Of a stretch of 8,296 nt of DNA, positions 1 to 6,802 are shown piece by piece. Made by a program: the position numbers and the translations under genes. The DNA comes from Chloroflexota bacterium. GTDB taxonomy: Bacteria; Chloroflexota; Dehalococcoidia; DSTF01; RBG-16-68-14. How positions within the stretch are numbered: position 1 is the first letter of the stretch; the number at the start of each line of letters is the position of its first letter. Under the pieces are notes generated by a model. The model worked only from the letters and a program-made list of their open reading frames with translations, was not told the origin of the DNA and searched no databases. The stretch is taken from contig JACZTE010000029.1 of NCBI GenBank assembly GCA_022573935.1, positions 1-8,296 on the forward strand, written 5' to 3'.

Positions 1-358
1 CTGCCGGGCTGATCCGGCCGACAGCAACTGTCAGCGCCGAGTCCGCAACGAACCCTTCGTAAGTAACGCCGAGATCGATGCTGACCAGATCGCCTTCCTG
101 GAGGACACGACCGCTGGGGATGCCGTGCACGATCTCGTCGTTCACGGACACGCAGACATGAGCTGGATAGCCGAGGTACCCGAGAAACGTAGGTACCACG
201 CCCCGTCGTTCATACTCTTCCTTCACCATTCTATCAAGTTTACTGACGATAAGCCCAGGCCTCACCTCGGCGACGAGGATCTCCAACACCTCGGCCAGGA
301 TGCGTCCCGCCTGGCGCATGACGGCGATTTCGTCGTCCGATTTGATGATGACCGGCAT
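1..358 (-). CDS. map: Methionine aminopeptidase, type I (N-terminal 119 residues; C-terminus beyond left edge)
   Basis: This enzyme removes the initiator methionine from nascent proteins in the cytosol with a dinuclear metal centre. The gene begins at an ATG at 356-358 and runs off the window at position 1, so only the first part of a protein of about 250 residues is seen. The visible part matches the family: GYPAHVCVSVNDEIVHGIP (about residues 63-81) includes the conserved substrate-proton-shuttle His (H78), and DLVSIDLGV...GFVADSA holds the first two metal-ligand aspartates (D95 and D106). The remaining His/Glu ligands would lie outside the window. There is no N-terminal zinc-finger or SH3-linker extension, so it is the short bacterial class. 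It lies 31 nt after the adk stop, in the usual adk-map order. The region before the start has purine-rich GAGAG but no strong Shine-Dalgarno sequence. A second in-frame ATG at codon 14 is possible but would cut into the conserved N-terminus. Confidence 0.96.
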   Translation of the reverse strand, partial: MPVIIKSDDEIAVMRQAGRILAEVLEILVAEVRPGLIVSKLDRMVKEEYERRGVVPTFLGYLGYPAHVCVSVNDEIVHGIPSGRVLQEGDLVSIDLGVTYEGFVADSALTVAVGRISPA

Positions 359-389
359 TGTTCGCTTGCTTCTCTCTTCTTTCGCTCGG

Positions 390-1049
390 TTAGCGGACTG
401 TCGCTTTGATCTTCTCGATGGCCGCGAGCAGGTCTCGGGTAACGGCGTCGATGTCGCCTTCGCCGTCGATATCCACCAGGTCGTCGCGGTCCCGGTAGTG
501 CGCCAGCAGCTCCTCCGACGGCCGCTGACGCCGGAGCCGCTCCCGCACCACCTCCGGCTTGTCGTCCGCGCGCTGCTTGAGCTGGCCGTCGCAGCCATCG
601 CATCTGCCCTCTTGCTTGGGCGGGCGATGCTGCTCGTGATAGATCTCGCCGCAGCCGTCGCACAGCCAGCGACCGCTCAGCCGCCGCACGATGACGTCGT
701 CGGAGGCGGTGACGTGAAGAGCGATGTCCACAGCCTTGCCGCGGCGGCGAAGCGCCTCGTCCAACGCCCGCGCCTGCTCGAGCGTGCGCGGGTAGCCATC
801 GAAGATCGCGCCCTCGCGGGCATCGGGCTGATCGATCCGCTCCTCCAGCATCGCGATGGTGACCTCGTCCGGCACCAGTTCGCCCTTGTCCATGTACGAC
901 TTGGCGAGCCTGCCCAGTTCGCTGTTCTGCTGGACCTCCTCCCGGAACATGTCGCCCGTCGCGATGTGGAGCAGGCCAAGCCGCTCGGCGATGCGTTTCG
1001 CCTGGGTGCCCTTGCCGGTGCCCGGCGGCCCCAGCAGGACTAGGTACAC
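390..1049 (-). CDS. adk: Adenylate kinase with four-cysteine (zinc-type) LID
   Basis: Adenylate kinase interconverts ATP + AMP and 2 ADP in the cytosol. The 219-residue length fits the long bacterial form. The P-loop GPPGTGKGT is at residues 7-15, the AMP-site TGDMFR at 31-36 and DGYPRT at 84-89. The LID domain carries Cys130-x2-Cys133 and Cys150-x2-Cys153, the arrangement that binds structural zinc in Gram-positive and many other Adks. Arginines matching the E. coli phosphate-binding set are present (R123, R127, R160, R171). The helix after R171 (RLRRQRPSEELLAHY) appears one residue shorter than the common RLxxYxxxTxPLxxYY form, which should not affect catalysis. The start codon is GTG, supported by AGGGAG five bases upstream; no in-frame ATG precedes MYLVLLGPPG. 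The gene sits 27 nt after secY and 31 nt before map. Confidence 0.97.
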   Translation of the reverse strand: MYLVLLGPPGTGKGTQAKRIAERLGLLHIATGDMFREEVQQNSELGRLAKSYMDKGELVPDEVTIAMLEERIDQPDAREGAIFDGYPRTLEQARALDEALRRRGKAVDIALHVTASDDVIVRRLSGRWLCDGCGEIYHEQHRPPKQEGRCDGCDGQLKQRADDKPEVVRERLRRQRPSEELLAHYRDRDDLVDIDGEGDIDAVTRDLLAAIEKIKATVR

Positions 1050-1054
1050 GGCTG

Positions 1055-1060
1055 CTCCCT
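1055..1060 (-). promoter_or_regulatory. Shine-Dalgarno sequence setting the adk GTG start
   Basis: AGGGAG on the minus strand ends five bases before the GTG at 1047-1049. It lies in the short secY-adk gap and supports a GTG start, since no ATG is available at the right place before the P-loop. Confidence 0.75.
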
Positions 1061-1076
1061 TGATGTTCTCACTTGC

Positions 1077-2453
1077 CTAGCGAATGAAGCCTTCGTAGTT
1101 GCGCATCATCAGCTGCGATTCGAGCTGGCGCATGGTATCGAGCACGACGCCGACGATGATCAGCAGGCTGGTGCTCCCTAGGGTAAGCGCCGTGTTACTT
1201 CGCAAGCCGGTGATGACATATGGCAGCATGTAGGGGACGACAGCGATCAGCCCAAGGAAGATCGCGCCTGCCCAGGTGATCCGTACCAGCACCCGCATGA
1301 TGTACTCGGCTGTGGGCCGGCCCGGCCGGATGCCGGGGATAAAGCCACCGTTCTTCTGGAGGTTCTCCGCCAGGTTCTGCTGCTGGAAGACGACCAGCGT
1401 GTAGAAGAAGGTAAAGACCATCACCAGGAGAAAGACCGTCACCATAAAGGCCGGCGATACGACGTTGCCGACCCCCTGCGGGCTGAACCAATCGACGACG
1501 AAGTTGGAGATGTTCTGCACCCAGACCACATCGGTCTGGTTACGCATGAAGTCCGCCATTGCCGCCGGGAAGATCACGATCGAGAAGGCGAAGATAAGCG
1601 GGATCATGCCAGCCGAGTTCACACGCAAAGGGACATGGGTCTGCCCTGACTGGCGATACATTCGACCGGATTTAAAGACACTGCGGGCATACTGAACGGG
1701 TATCCTCCGCTGCGCCTCCTGCACGAAGACAATGGCTGCCAGGATGAACAGGCCGATCCCGATCATCGCGCCGATGCCGAAGAGGCCGAGGCTTGAGGTC
1801 GCAATGCTCGGTATCATCGTTGGCAGGCCAGCGACGATGCCGCCAAAGATGATGAGCGAGATGCCGTTGCCGATGCCATTCTCCGTGATCAGTTCGCCCA
1901 GCCAGACCAGGAACATCGTGCCCGCGGTGAGCGATATGACGGCCGAGAGCGTGGGCAGCGCATCTGGACCGGTGAACCCTACGCCTCCGACCGCTTGCGC
2001 CTGCTCCAGGATGATGAGCTGGCTATAGCCCTGCACCACCGCCATCGGCACGGCCAGGTAGTGGGTGTAGAGCTGGATCCGGTTTCGCCCCTGTTCGCCC
2101 TCTCGGGAGATCGCCTGCAGGCTGGGCACGATAGGCACCAGCAGCTGCATGATGATGGAGGCAGTGATGTACGGGTAGACGCCCAGCGCGGCGACGCTCA
2201 GGTTTCGCAGCGCCCCACCGCTGAAGAGGTTGAGAAAGCCGAGGATAGCGTTATTATCGAACGCCTGATCGAGAAAGAATGGGTTGACGCCAGGGATGGG
2301 AATGTGGGCGACGAATCGGAAGATGACGAGCAGGCCGATGGTGTAGAGCAGCTTTTGGCGAATGTCTGGCTGCTGGAACGCATCGATCAGCGCCTGGAGC
2401 AGGCGGGGCCTGCCCGGTGGTTGCGCTCTTGCCGTTCTTGCTCCTACTGCCAT
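1077..2453 (-). CDS. secY: Protein translocase channel subunit SecY
   Basis: SecY is the pore of the SecYEG translocon in the cytoplasmic membrane; it carries unfolded preproteins out and lets membrane proteins insert. The 458-residue protein is a little longer than the usual 420-440. Ten hydrophobic segments are visible, roughly at residues 34-53, 85-108, 130-150, 165-187, 195-216, 225-246, 280-300, 335-357, 388-412 and 421-440. Family signatures include LGVYPYITASI (about 90-100), WLGELITENGIGNGISL (184-200), RRIPVQYA (249-256), NSAGMIPLIFA (279-289), LQKNGGFIPGIRPG (365-378) and the C-terminal LDTMRQLESQL...NYEGFI. The N-terminus has a short basic, Pro-containing leader of about 17 residues before the usual amphipathic helix. 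The ATG lies 2 nt after the rplO stop, and the ribosome-binding site (AAGGA, six bases before the ATG) is inside the end of rplO. This implies tight coupling of SecY to L15 synthesis. Confidence 0.98.
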   Translation of the reverse strand: MAVGARTARAQPPGRPRLLQALIDAFQQPDIRQKLLYTIGLLVIFRFVAHIPIPGVNPFFLDQAFDNNAILGFLNLFSGGALRNLSVAALGVYPYITASIIMQLLVPIVPSLQAISREGEQGRNRIQLYTHYLAVPMAVVQGYSQLIILEQAQAVGGVGFTGPDALPTLSAVISLTAGTMFLVWLGELITENGIGNGISLIIFGGIVAGLPTMIPSIATSSLGLFGIGAMIGIGLFILAAIVFVQEAQRRIPVQYARSVFKSGRMYRQSGQTHVPLRVNSAGMIPLIFAFSIVIFPAAMADFMRNQTDVVWVQNISNFVVDWFSPQGVGNVVSPAFMVTVFLLVMVFTFFYTLVVFQQQNLAENLQKNGGFIPGIRPGRPTAEYIMRVLVRITWAGAIFLGLIAVVPYMLPYVITGLRSNTALTLGSTSLLIIVGVVLDTMRQLESQLMMRNYEGFIR

Positions 2454-2455
2454 GC

Positions 2456-3271
2456 TCAGTCCTTAGCCGCAGCAGCCTCTGGGTCGGGAGACACGTTCTC
2501 CTCAGTCCCAGCGGCCTCCGCCACGCCCTTCTTCGCCTTCGCGGCGCTTTTCTTAGGCTTCGAGGCGCTTGTCTTTGCTTTCCGGGCCTTCGCTGTAGTT
2601 TTCTTCGGCTTTTCCTCGCCCGCCTCAGCCTTCGCCGTAGCCTTCTTCGGCTTCGCGGCGCTCGGCTCGGCTTTCGGCGTGTCTACGTCTGCCGCTGGCG
2701 CCTCCGTCTCTTCCTCCTGCGGGCTCGTGTCTTTCGAGGCGGGCTCCGTGGGCTCCTCTGCCTTCGATGCTCTCGCCTTAGCCCTGCGCTCCGCCTTAGT
2801 CTCGCGCTCCGAAGGGGGCGGACGCGGGGTCAGCTCCTCTACCGTGCCGCCGGCCGCCTCGATCTTGGCGCGAGCGGTGTCCGAGACGCGGTGCGTTCGT
2901 ACCATCAATGCGACGCTCAGTTCGCCGTCGCCCAGGAGCTTAACCGGGCGGCGGAGTGAGCGAACCACGCCCATCTCGTGCAGCGACTCCGGCGTCACTT
3001 CGCCGCCGTCGGGGAACTTGGCAAGGTCGTGCAGGTTCACTGGAGTGTAGGAGACGCGAAACGGGTTGGTAAACCCGCGCCGGCGGGGAAGGCGCCGGAC
3101 AAGCGGCGTCTGGCCGCCCTCGAAGGCATGTGATGGCCCGGAGCCGGACCGGGACTGCTGACCCTTGATCCCCCGGCCGGAGTAGGTACCGTGGCCGCTG
3201 GCGTTGCCGCGCCCAATGCGCTTGCGGGGCCTCTTCGCCCCACGAGGCGGCCGAAGCTCGTGTTGTTCCAC
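2456..3271 (-). CDS. rplO: 50S ribosomal protein L15 with long Lys/Ala/Glu-rich C-terminal tail
   Basis: L15 binds 23S rRNA and is a late-assembling large-subunit protein. Residues 1-148 form a normal L15: HELRPPRGAKRPRKRIGRG, then GHGTYSGRGIKGQQSRSG (about 27-44), FEGGQTPLVRRLPRRRGF (50-67), and the C-terminal globular part ending in SVALMVRTHRVSDTARAKIEAAGGTVE. The family is usually about 145-150 residues, so residues 149-271 are an extra low-complexity tail (described separately). The start is GTG at 3269-3271, with GGGGAG five bases upstream, 2 nt after the rpmD stop; the MEQHEL start agrees with the family's M-x-HEL beginning. The gene ends TGA, 2 nt before secY. The reading frame is continuous from core to tail with no sign of a frameshift, so the tail looks genuinely translated. 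Confidence 0.97.
   Translation of the reverse strand: MEQHELRPPRGAKRPRKRIGRGNASGHGTYSGRGIKGQQSRSGSGPSHAFEGGQTPLVRRLPRRRGFTNPFRVSYTPVNLHDLAKFPDGGEVTPESLHEMGVVRSLRRPVKLLGDGELSVALMVRTHRVSDTARAKIEAAGGTVEELTPRPPPSERETKAERRAKARASKAEEPTEPASKDTSPQEEETEAPAADVDTPKAEPSAAKPKKATAKAEAGEEKPKKTTAKARKAKTSASKPKKSAAKAKKGVAEAAGTEENVSPDPEAAAAKD
2459..2827 (-). repeat. Low-complexity coding tail of L15 with KPKK repeats
   Basis: This stretch codes for residues 149-271 of L15. By eye it holds about 28 Lys/Arg and 23 Asp/Glu, the rest mainly Ala, Pro, Thr and Ser. Three parts differ: a mixed-charge helix-like section (ERETKAERRAKARASKAEE), an acidic section (about 183-203), and a basic section (about 205-249) with KPKK at 207-210, 221-224 and 238-241 separated by Ala/Thr/Ser-Lys runs, resembling histone H1 tails. 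The end is again acidic and Ala-rich. No folded domain is recognised. At the DNA level the plus strand shows imperfect repeats built on CTTCTTCGGCTTCGCGGCGCT-like units, consistent with growth by slippage. Confidence 0.8.
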
Positions 3272-3273
3272 GG

Positions 3274-3459
3274 CTACTCCCCCGCCTCCTCAACGTCTAT
3301 CAGATGCTCCACCTTAAAAAGCATACCACGCAGCGAAGCAGAATCGCTACGCTCCACCGTCTGGCCCAGCTTGCGCAGGCCCAAGGCGCGTATGGTATCT
3401 TTTTGGTCTTGCCTGCGGCGGATGGCGCTGCGTCGCCAGGTGATACGAACCTTAGCCAC
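3274..3459 (-). CDS. rpmD: 50S ribosomal protein L30
   Basis: L30 is a small large-subunit protein that binds 23S rRNA. The 61-residue product has the family pattern: [28 protein letters not shown], then [31 protein letters not shown], with the conserved [13 protein letters not shown] segment at about residues 23-35. Length matches the usual 58-62. The start is GTG at 3457-3459, lying inside the end of rpsE: the 8 bases GTGGCTAA hold both the L30 start and the S5 stop. Translation is therefore probably coupled to S5 termination. The gene ends with TAG 2 nt before rplO. Position between rpsE and rplO is the standard one. Confidence 0.96.
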   Translation of the reverse strand: MAKVRITWRRSAIRRRQDQKDTIRALGLRKLGQTVERSDSASLRGMLFKVEHLIDVEEAGE

Positions 3460-3994
3460 CGGTCTTCGCCTCGATCTCTCGCTGCCTCTGAGCGTAGGCC
3501 CTCCGCCGCGCCACGACTTCCTCCGGCTGGCGAAGGCTGGCCAGGCCGTCCACCGTGGCTTTCACCACGTTGATAGCGTTGTTGCTGCCCAGTGACTTGG
3601 TGAGTATATCGCGGACGCCAGCCGCCTCCAGGACAGCGCGGACGCCGCCGCCGGCGATGACGCCGGTACCTTCCGAGGCGGGCTTCATCATCACCTTGGC
3701 CGCGCCGAAGTGGGCTATCACCTCGTGGGGAATGGTGCTGCCCTTCATCGGCACGACGATCAAGTTACGCCGGGCGATAGAGATGCCCTTGCGAATCGCC
3801 TCCGGCACAGCGTTAGCCTTACCCAGGCCAAAGCCTACCCGTCCCTGGCCATCGCCAACCACCATCACTGCGCTGAAGCTGAAGCGACGGCCGCCCTTCA
3901 CCACTTTCGAGACGCGGTTGATGAAGACGACCTTCTCGATAAGCTCCGGCTCTTGGTCTTCCATCTGCGGACTCGGCGTAACCGTACTAATCAT
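3452..3994 (-). CDS. rpsE: 30S ribosomal protein S5
   Basis: S5 is a 30S protein near the decoding region and mRNA entry that contributes to translational accuracy. The 180-residue product shows the double-stranded-RNA-binding-like N-terminal domain signature [21 protein letters not shown] (about 22-42), [16 protein letters not shown] (45-60), KGSTIPHEV (84-92), [19 protein letters not shown] (108-126) and the [19 protein letters not shown]-terminal segment. The ATG at 3992-3994 is preceded by AGGGAG four bases upstream, in the 8-nt gap after rplR. The first 20 residues are a non-conserved Pro/Glu-rich leader; an internal ATG at codon 11 exists but lacks a comparable ribosome-binding site. 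The 3' end overlaps rpmD by 8 nt. Confidence 0.98.
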   Translation of the reverse strand: MISTVTPSPQMEDQEPELIEKVVFINRVSKVVKGGRRFSFSAVMVVGDGQGRVGFGLGKANAVPEAIRKGISIARRNLIVVPMKGSTIPHEVIAHFGAAKVMMKPASEGTGVIAGGGVRAVLEAAGVRDILTKSLGSNNAINVVKATVDGLASLRQPEEVVARRRAYAQRQREIEAKTGG

Positions 3995-4002
3995 GATGCT
4001 CC

Positions 4003-4371
4003 CTAAAACGTGAGGCCCGCCTCACGAGCGCTGTCAGCCAAGGCTTTCACCCGGCCGTGAAATCGGTAGCCGCCCCGGTCGAAGACCACCTGGCCCACCC
4101 CACGTTCGCGGGCGCGTTGGGCCACGAGTTCACCCACCAGCTTCGCGACTGCTGTCTTGGGCTTGCCGTTCACCTGGCTGCGAATCGTCTTCTCCAGGTC
4201 CGAGGCAGCCGCCAGCGTGTGGCCCGCGACGTCATCGATCACCTGGGCATAGATGTGGCCCAGGCTGCGGAAGACCACAAGGCGCGGCTGTTGCGGTGTG
4301 CCACGCACCTTCTTCCGCACGCGCAGATGGCGGCGCAGGCGAGCGGCGTAGGGAGTCTTCGTTCGCTTCAT
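4003..4371 (-). CDS. rplR: 50S ribosomal protein L18
   Basis: L18 binds 5S rRNA and, with L5 and L25-type proteins, forms the central protuberance of the large subunit. The 122-residue product has the basic N-terminus [26 protein letters not shown] (about 11-36), then [19 protein letters not shown] and the C-terminal [26 protein letters not shown], all typical. Length is close to the usual 117-122. The start is ATG at 4369-4371, 12 nt after the rplF stop. I see no Shine-Dalgarno sequence in the preceding bases (AGCAGCGCACGGCC), so re-initiation after L6 is the likely route. The start is kept because [21 protein letters not shown] fits the family and no better codon lies nearby. Confidence 0.97.
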   Translation of the reverse strand: MKRTKTPYAARLRRHLRVRKKVRGTPQQPRLVVFRSLGHIYAQVIDDVAGHTLAAASDLEKTIRSQVNGKPKTAVAKLVGELVAQRARERGVGQVVFDRGGYRFHGRVKALADSAREAGLTF

Positions 4372-4383
4372 GGCCGTGCGCTG

Positions 4384-4929
4384 CTAATGCAGCGTCTTGC
4401 CCGCCTTCCCCGCCTTGCGGCGCACGTGCTCACCTTCGTAGCGGATTCCCTTCCCTTTGTATGGCTCGGGGGGGCGAATGTGACGGATCGACGCTGCCAC
4501 TTGCCCCACCAGCTCTTTATCGACGCCCCGAATGTGGATGCGACCGGTGCCCTCGACTTCGAGCGTGATCCCCTCCGGCGCCTCGACGTCTACGGTGTGC
4601 GAGAAGCCAACGGCAAGCTGGAGATTGCGCCCGGTCTGATGGGCCCGATAGCCCACGCCGTGCAGCTCCAGCGTCTTGCTGAACCCCTCGTCCACGCCGA
4701 TCACCATGTTGGCGATCAGCGCTCGGGTGAGGCCGTGCAAGGCGCGATGGCGCGCCTGGTCGCTGGGACGGGTGACGATGAGCTGCCCGTCATCCAGCCG
4801 CAGCCCCATCTCGGGGTGGCACGCTCGCTGCAGCTCTCCCTTCGGCCCGCGCACGGTGACATGAGACCCCTCGATCTGCACCTGCACCGAGGAAGGAATC
4901 GGGATCGGCTGCTTGCCTATGCGTGACAT
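4384..4929 (-). CDS. rplF: 50S ribosomal protein L6
   Basis: L6 lies near the factor-binding site of the large subunit, close to the sarcin-ricin loop and the stalk base. The 181-residue product has the two-repeat L6 build: MSRIGKQPIPIP at the start, VTVRGPKGEL (about 24-33), ELHGVGYRAHQTGRNLQLAVGFSH (88-111) and the C-terminal signature PPEPYKGKGIRYEGE (153-167) followed by HVRRKAGKAGK. The frame is open from a GTG at 4939-4941 that would add four residues (MREA). I chose the ATG at 4927-4929 because it gives the canonical MSRIGK start and has AGGGA five bases upstream. It is 12 nt after rpsH and 12 nt before rplR. Confidence 0.97.
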   Translation of the reverse strand: MSRIGKQPIPIPSSVQVQIEGSHVTVRGPKGELQRACHPEMGLRLDDGQLIVTRPSDQARHRALHGLTRALIANMVIGVDEGFSKTLELHGVGYRAHQTGRNLQLAVGFSHTVDVEAPEGITLEVEGTGRIHIRGVDKELVGQVAASIRHIRPPEPYKGKGIRYEGEHVRRKAGKAGKTLH

Positions 4930-4933
4930 CGCT

Positions 4934-4938
4934 TCCCT
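4934..4938 (-). promoter_or_regulatory. Shine-Dalgarno sequence fixing the rplF start
   Basis: AGGGA ends four to five bases before the ATG at 4927-4929 and overlaps the alternative upstream GTG (4939-4941). The GTG cannot use it, so the ATG is the better start. Confidence 0.75.
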
Positions 4939-4941
4939 CAC

Positions 4942-5340
4942 CTACCAGACGTAGCAGAGGACTTCGCCGCCCACCTGCTGCCGCCAGGCCTGCTGACCGG
5001 TCATGATGCCCTTCGGGGTGGAGACGATGGCGATGCCCAGGCCGTTGTACACACGGGGGATCTCTCGCTTCTGCACGTAGACCCGAAGGCCAGGACGGCT
5101 TACTCGCTTCAGCCCGGTCATGAATGGTTCCTTCGTATCGCTATAGCTAATGTGCACGCGCATGAAGCGACGCGGGCCCTCCTCGAACGCCTCGTAGTCG
5201 CGGATGAAACCCTCCTCTTTGAGCACCTTCGCGATCGCGTTCTTCAGCTTAGAGGCGGGGATCGTAACGTATTCATGCCGGGCCGCCGCTCCGTTGCGGA
5301 GGCGGGTCAGCATATCGGCGATCGGATCGGTCATCGTCAT
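4942..5340 (-). CDS. rpsH: 30S ribosomal protein S8
   Basis: S8 is a primary 16S rRNA binder in the 30S central domain and, in E. coli, the translational repressor of the spc operon. The 132-residue product begins [17 protein letters not shown] and contains [22 protein letters not shown] (25-46), [24 protein letters not shown] (66-89) and the C-terminal [33 protein letters not shown], a textbook S8 end. The frame is open for 30 more codons upstream, to 5430, but that stretch runs through rpsN. The ATG at 5338-5340 has AGGGGG nine bases upstream and gives the family length; a second ATG two codons later is also possible. The ribosome-binding site includes part of the rpsN stop region. Whether autoregulation by S8 occurs here cannot be judged by eye. 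Confidence 0.97.
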   Translation of the reverse strand: MTMTDPIADMLTRLRNGAAARHEYVTIPASKLKNAIAKVLKEEGFIRDYEAFEEGPRRFMRVHISYSDTKEPFMTGLKRVSRPGLRVYVQKREIPRVYNGLGIAIVSTPKGIMTGQQAWRQQVGGEVLCYVW

Positions 5341-5349
5341 GGTAGCGTA

Positions 5350-5355
5350 CCCCCT
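5350..5355 (-). promoter_or_regulatory. Shine-Dalgarno sequence fixing the rpsH start
   Basis: AGGGGG lies nine bases before the ATG at 5338-5340 and begins within the TAG stop of rpsN. It supports the short (132-residue) S8 over the 162-residue open frame, whose extra N-terminus would be coded from inside rpsN. Confidence 0.75.
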
Positions 5356-5539
5356 ACCAGCTAGACTTCTGCACCCCCGGCAGTTTGCCTTCCAAGGCAA
5401 GTTGCCGGAAGCAGATACGACAGAGCGCAAAGTAGCGAATATAGCCGCGAGGGCGGCCGCAAACCTTGCAGCGACGCACCAAGCGGGAGGAAAACTTAGG
5501 CGGTTTTTGTGCCTTAAGTACTAGCGCTTTCTTCGCCAT
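5354..5539 (-). CDS. rpsN: 30S ribosomal protein S14, short zinc-binding type (type Z)
   Basis: S14 binds 16S rRNA in the 30S head. At 61 residues this is the short zinc-ribbon form, not the longer (about 90-100 residue) cysteine-free form. Cys24-x2-Cys27 and Cys40-x2-Cys43 form the zinc site in [32 protein letters not shown], and the protein ends in [11 protein letters not shown], the usual KSSW terminus. The ATG at 5537-5539 has AGGGAG six bases upstream, in the 13-nt gap after rplE. The gene is followed after 13 nt by rpsH. Some bacteria carry a zinc-free spare copy elsewhere that replaces this form under zinc limitation; that cannot be seen from this window. Confidence 0.97.
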   Translation of the reverse strand: MAKKALVLKAQKPPKFSSRLVRRCKVCGRPRGYIRYFALCRICFRQLALEGKLPGVQKSSW

Positions 5540-5552
5540 ACCTTGCTCCCTG

Positions 5553-6098
5553 CTACTCTCGACTGAAGGGCATGCCTAGCAGCTCCAGCAGCCGCTTGCC
5601 CTGCTCATCGTTGCGGGCGGTCGTGATGATGTTTATCTGAAACCCGCGAACGCGATCTACCTTATCGTACTCTATCTCTGGGAAGATGAGCTGCTCTCGC
5701 ACGCCCAGGCTGAAGCTGCCGCGGCCGTCGAACGCCTTAGACGAGACGCCTCGAAAGTCGCGGATGCGAGGCAGCGTTGCGTTAATCAGCCGATCCATGA
5801 ACTCCCACATACGGTTGCCGCGTATGGTCACCATGACGCCGATCGGGTTGCCTTCGCGGATCTTGAAGTTGGCGATGGACCGTTTCGCGCGGGTGATGAC
5901 CGTCTTCTGTCCCGTGATCGTCGCGAAATCCTGGGCAACGGCGTCCAGCGCATTCGCGTTCTGGAGCGCCTCGCCCAGCCCGATGTTGAAGACTACCTTG
6001 GTCAGGGAAGGTATCTGCATCACGTTCGCATAGGCGAACTCCTGCATCAGTGCCGGCACAACCTCGTCCCGGTAGCGTTGCTTCAGTCTCGGTAGCAT
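5553..6098 (-). CDS. rplE: 50S ribosomal protein L5
   Basis: L5 binds 5S rRNA and contacts the P-site tRNA at the central protuberance. The 181-residue product matches the family throughout: [17 protein letters not shown] (5-21), [16 protein letters not shown] (29-44), [32 protein letters not shown] (63-94), [20 protein letters not shown] (100-119) and [33 protein letters not shown] (129-161). Length is normal (about 179-187). The ATG at 6096-6098 follows the rplX stop by 21 nt. The nearest purine-rich site, GAGGA, ends about 12 nt before the ATG, a longer spacing than at other genes here. The intervening codons are in frame (after the rplX stop) but offer no better start. Confidence 0.97.
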   Translation of the reverse strand: MLPRLKQRYRDEVVPALMQEFAYANVMQIPSLTKVVFNIGLGEALQNANALDAVAQDFATITGQKTVITRAKRSIANFKIREGNPIGVMVTIRGNRMWEFMDRLINATLPRIRDFRGVSSKAFDGRGSFSLGVREQLIFPEIEYDKVDRVRGFQINIITTARNDEQGKRLLELLGMPFSRE

Positions 6099-6119
6099 CG
6101 TCTGAACCAGTCCTCGTTC

Positions 6120-6434
6120 CTAATCGATGTCCTCGCCGCAGGAGCGGCAGACGCGAACTTTTACGTTATCCGACCGCACACGGAAGCCGACGCGCACCGG
6201 CTTTTGGCAAGCGCGGCAGATGAGCTTGAGGTTGGAGATGTGAATCGGCGCCTCTTTTTCGATGATGCCGGCCGGCGTTCGCTCGTCCTTCTGGCGCTGA
6301 TGGCGCTTCACCATGTTCAAGCCTTGGATGATCACCCGTTGCCTGCTGGTGAAGACCTCGCGGATCTGCCCTTGCTTGCCGCGCTCTTTACCGGTAGTAA
6401 CCAGCACCAAATCGTCGCGCTTGAGCTTTCGCAT
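6120..6434 (-). CDS. rplX: 50S ribosomal protein L24 with four-cysteine C-terminus
   Basis: L24 is an assembly-initiating 23S rRNA binder. The 104-residue product has the KOW region at the N-terminus ([24 protein letters not shown], 1-24), IIQGLNMVKRHQR (35-47), GIIEKEAPIHISNLKLIC (56-73) and a C-terminal part with Cys73-x2-Cys76 and Cys96-x2-Cys99, ending VRVCRSCGEDID. Four cysteines in this spacing occur in many bacterial L24 proteins and probably bind zinc; the E. coli type lacks them. The frame is also open from a GTG one codon upstream (6435-6437). I chose the ATG at 6432-6434, which overlaps the rplN stop as TGATG and has GGAGG seven bases upstream. Translation is likely coupled to L14. 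Confidence 0.96.
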   Translation of the reverse strand: MRKLKRDDLVLVTTGKERGKQGQIREVFTSRQRVIIQGLNMVKRHQRQKDERTPAGIIEKEAPIHISNLKLICRACQKPVRVGFRVRSDNVKVRVCRSCGEDID

Positions 6435-6802
6435 CACACTACCTCCGGCGCCAGCGAGATGATCTTCATGAAGCGACGGTCCCGCAGCTCGCGGGCGACG
6501 GGCCCGAAGATGCGGGTGCCGCGCGGGTTTTCCTTATCCTCCAGGAGGACGGCTGCGTTCTCATCGAACTTGATCGACGTGCCGTCGCTGCGCTGCCAGC
6601 CCTTCGCCGTGCGCACTACGACCGCGCGGATAACGTCGCCCTTCTTTACACCCGAAGCTGGCTGCGCCTGCTTGACGGAGGCGACGATGACATCACCGAC
6701 TCGGGCGTAACGACGCCGTGTGCCACCCAGCACCTGGATGCACATGATCTGGCGGGCGCCCGAGTTATCGGCCACCTTCAGCCGGGTGTACTTCTGGATC
6801 AC
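6434..6802 (-). CDS. rplN: 50S ribosomal protein L14
   Basis: L14 lies at the subunit interface, where it helps form an intersubunit bridge. The 122-residue product is a canonical L14: [27 protein letters not shown] (1-27), [12 protein letters not shown] (35-46), [17 protein letters not shown] (52-68), then [31 protein letters not shown] (77-107). Length is exactly usual. The start is GTG at 6800-6802 and shares four bases (GTGA) with the end of rpsQ, so coupling to S17 translation is expected. The nearest Shine-Dalgarno-like AGGAG is about 11 nt upstream, rather far. The stop TGA overlaps the rplX ATG by one base. Confidence 0.97.
   Translation of the reverse strand: MIQKYTRLKVADNSGARQIMCIQVLGGTRRRYARVGDVIVASVKQAQPASGVKKGDVIRAVVVRTAKGWQRSDGTSIKFDENAAVLLEDKENPRGTRIFGPVARELRDRRFMKIISLAPEVV
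6442..6446 (-). promoter_or_regulatory. Shine-Dalgarno sequence of rplX, inside rplN
   Basis: GGAGG within the last codons of rplN lies seven bases before the rplX ATG (6432-6434), and only four before the adjacent GTG. The spacing favours the ATG. Confidence 0.75.

Noticed and set aside
300..1043. A 247-residue open frame on the plus strand
   Set aside because: Fully antisense to adk, which has every catalytic motif in place. No recognised domain in the plus-strand product.
1050..1076. Possible promoter or terminator between secY and adk, and in the 31-nt adk-map gap (359-389)
   Set aside because: Both gaps are too short, with no hairpin plus T-run and no convincing -35/-10 pair. They are read as part of one transcript.
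1995..3050. A 351-residue open frame on the plus strand, with a Phe/Ala/Ser-rich stretch that looks like a membrane protein
   Set aside because: It lies antisense to the 5' part of secY and most of rplO. The hydrophobic Phe/Ala pattern is just the complement of the Lys/Ala codons of the L15 tail. High GC and few stop codons explain its length.
4057..4926. A 289-residue open frame on the plus strand
   Set aside because: Antisense to rplR and rplF, both canonical proteins. Its product shows no family signature.
5341..5430. 30 extra N-terminal residues for S8
   Set aside because: They would be coded inside rpsN in another frame. The family start [11 protein letters not shown] and a Shine-Dalgarno sequence support the ATG at 5338-5340.
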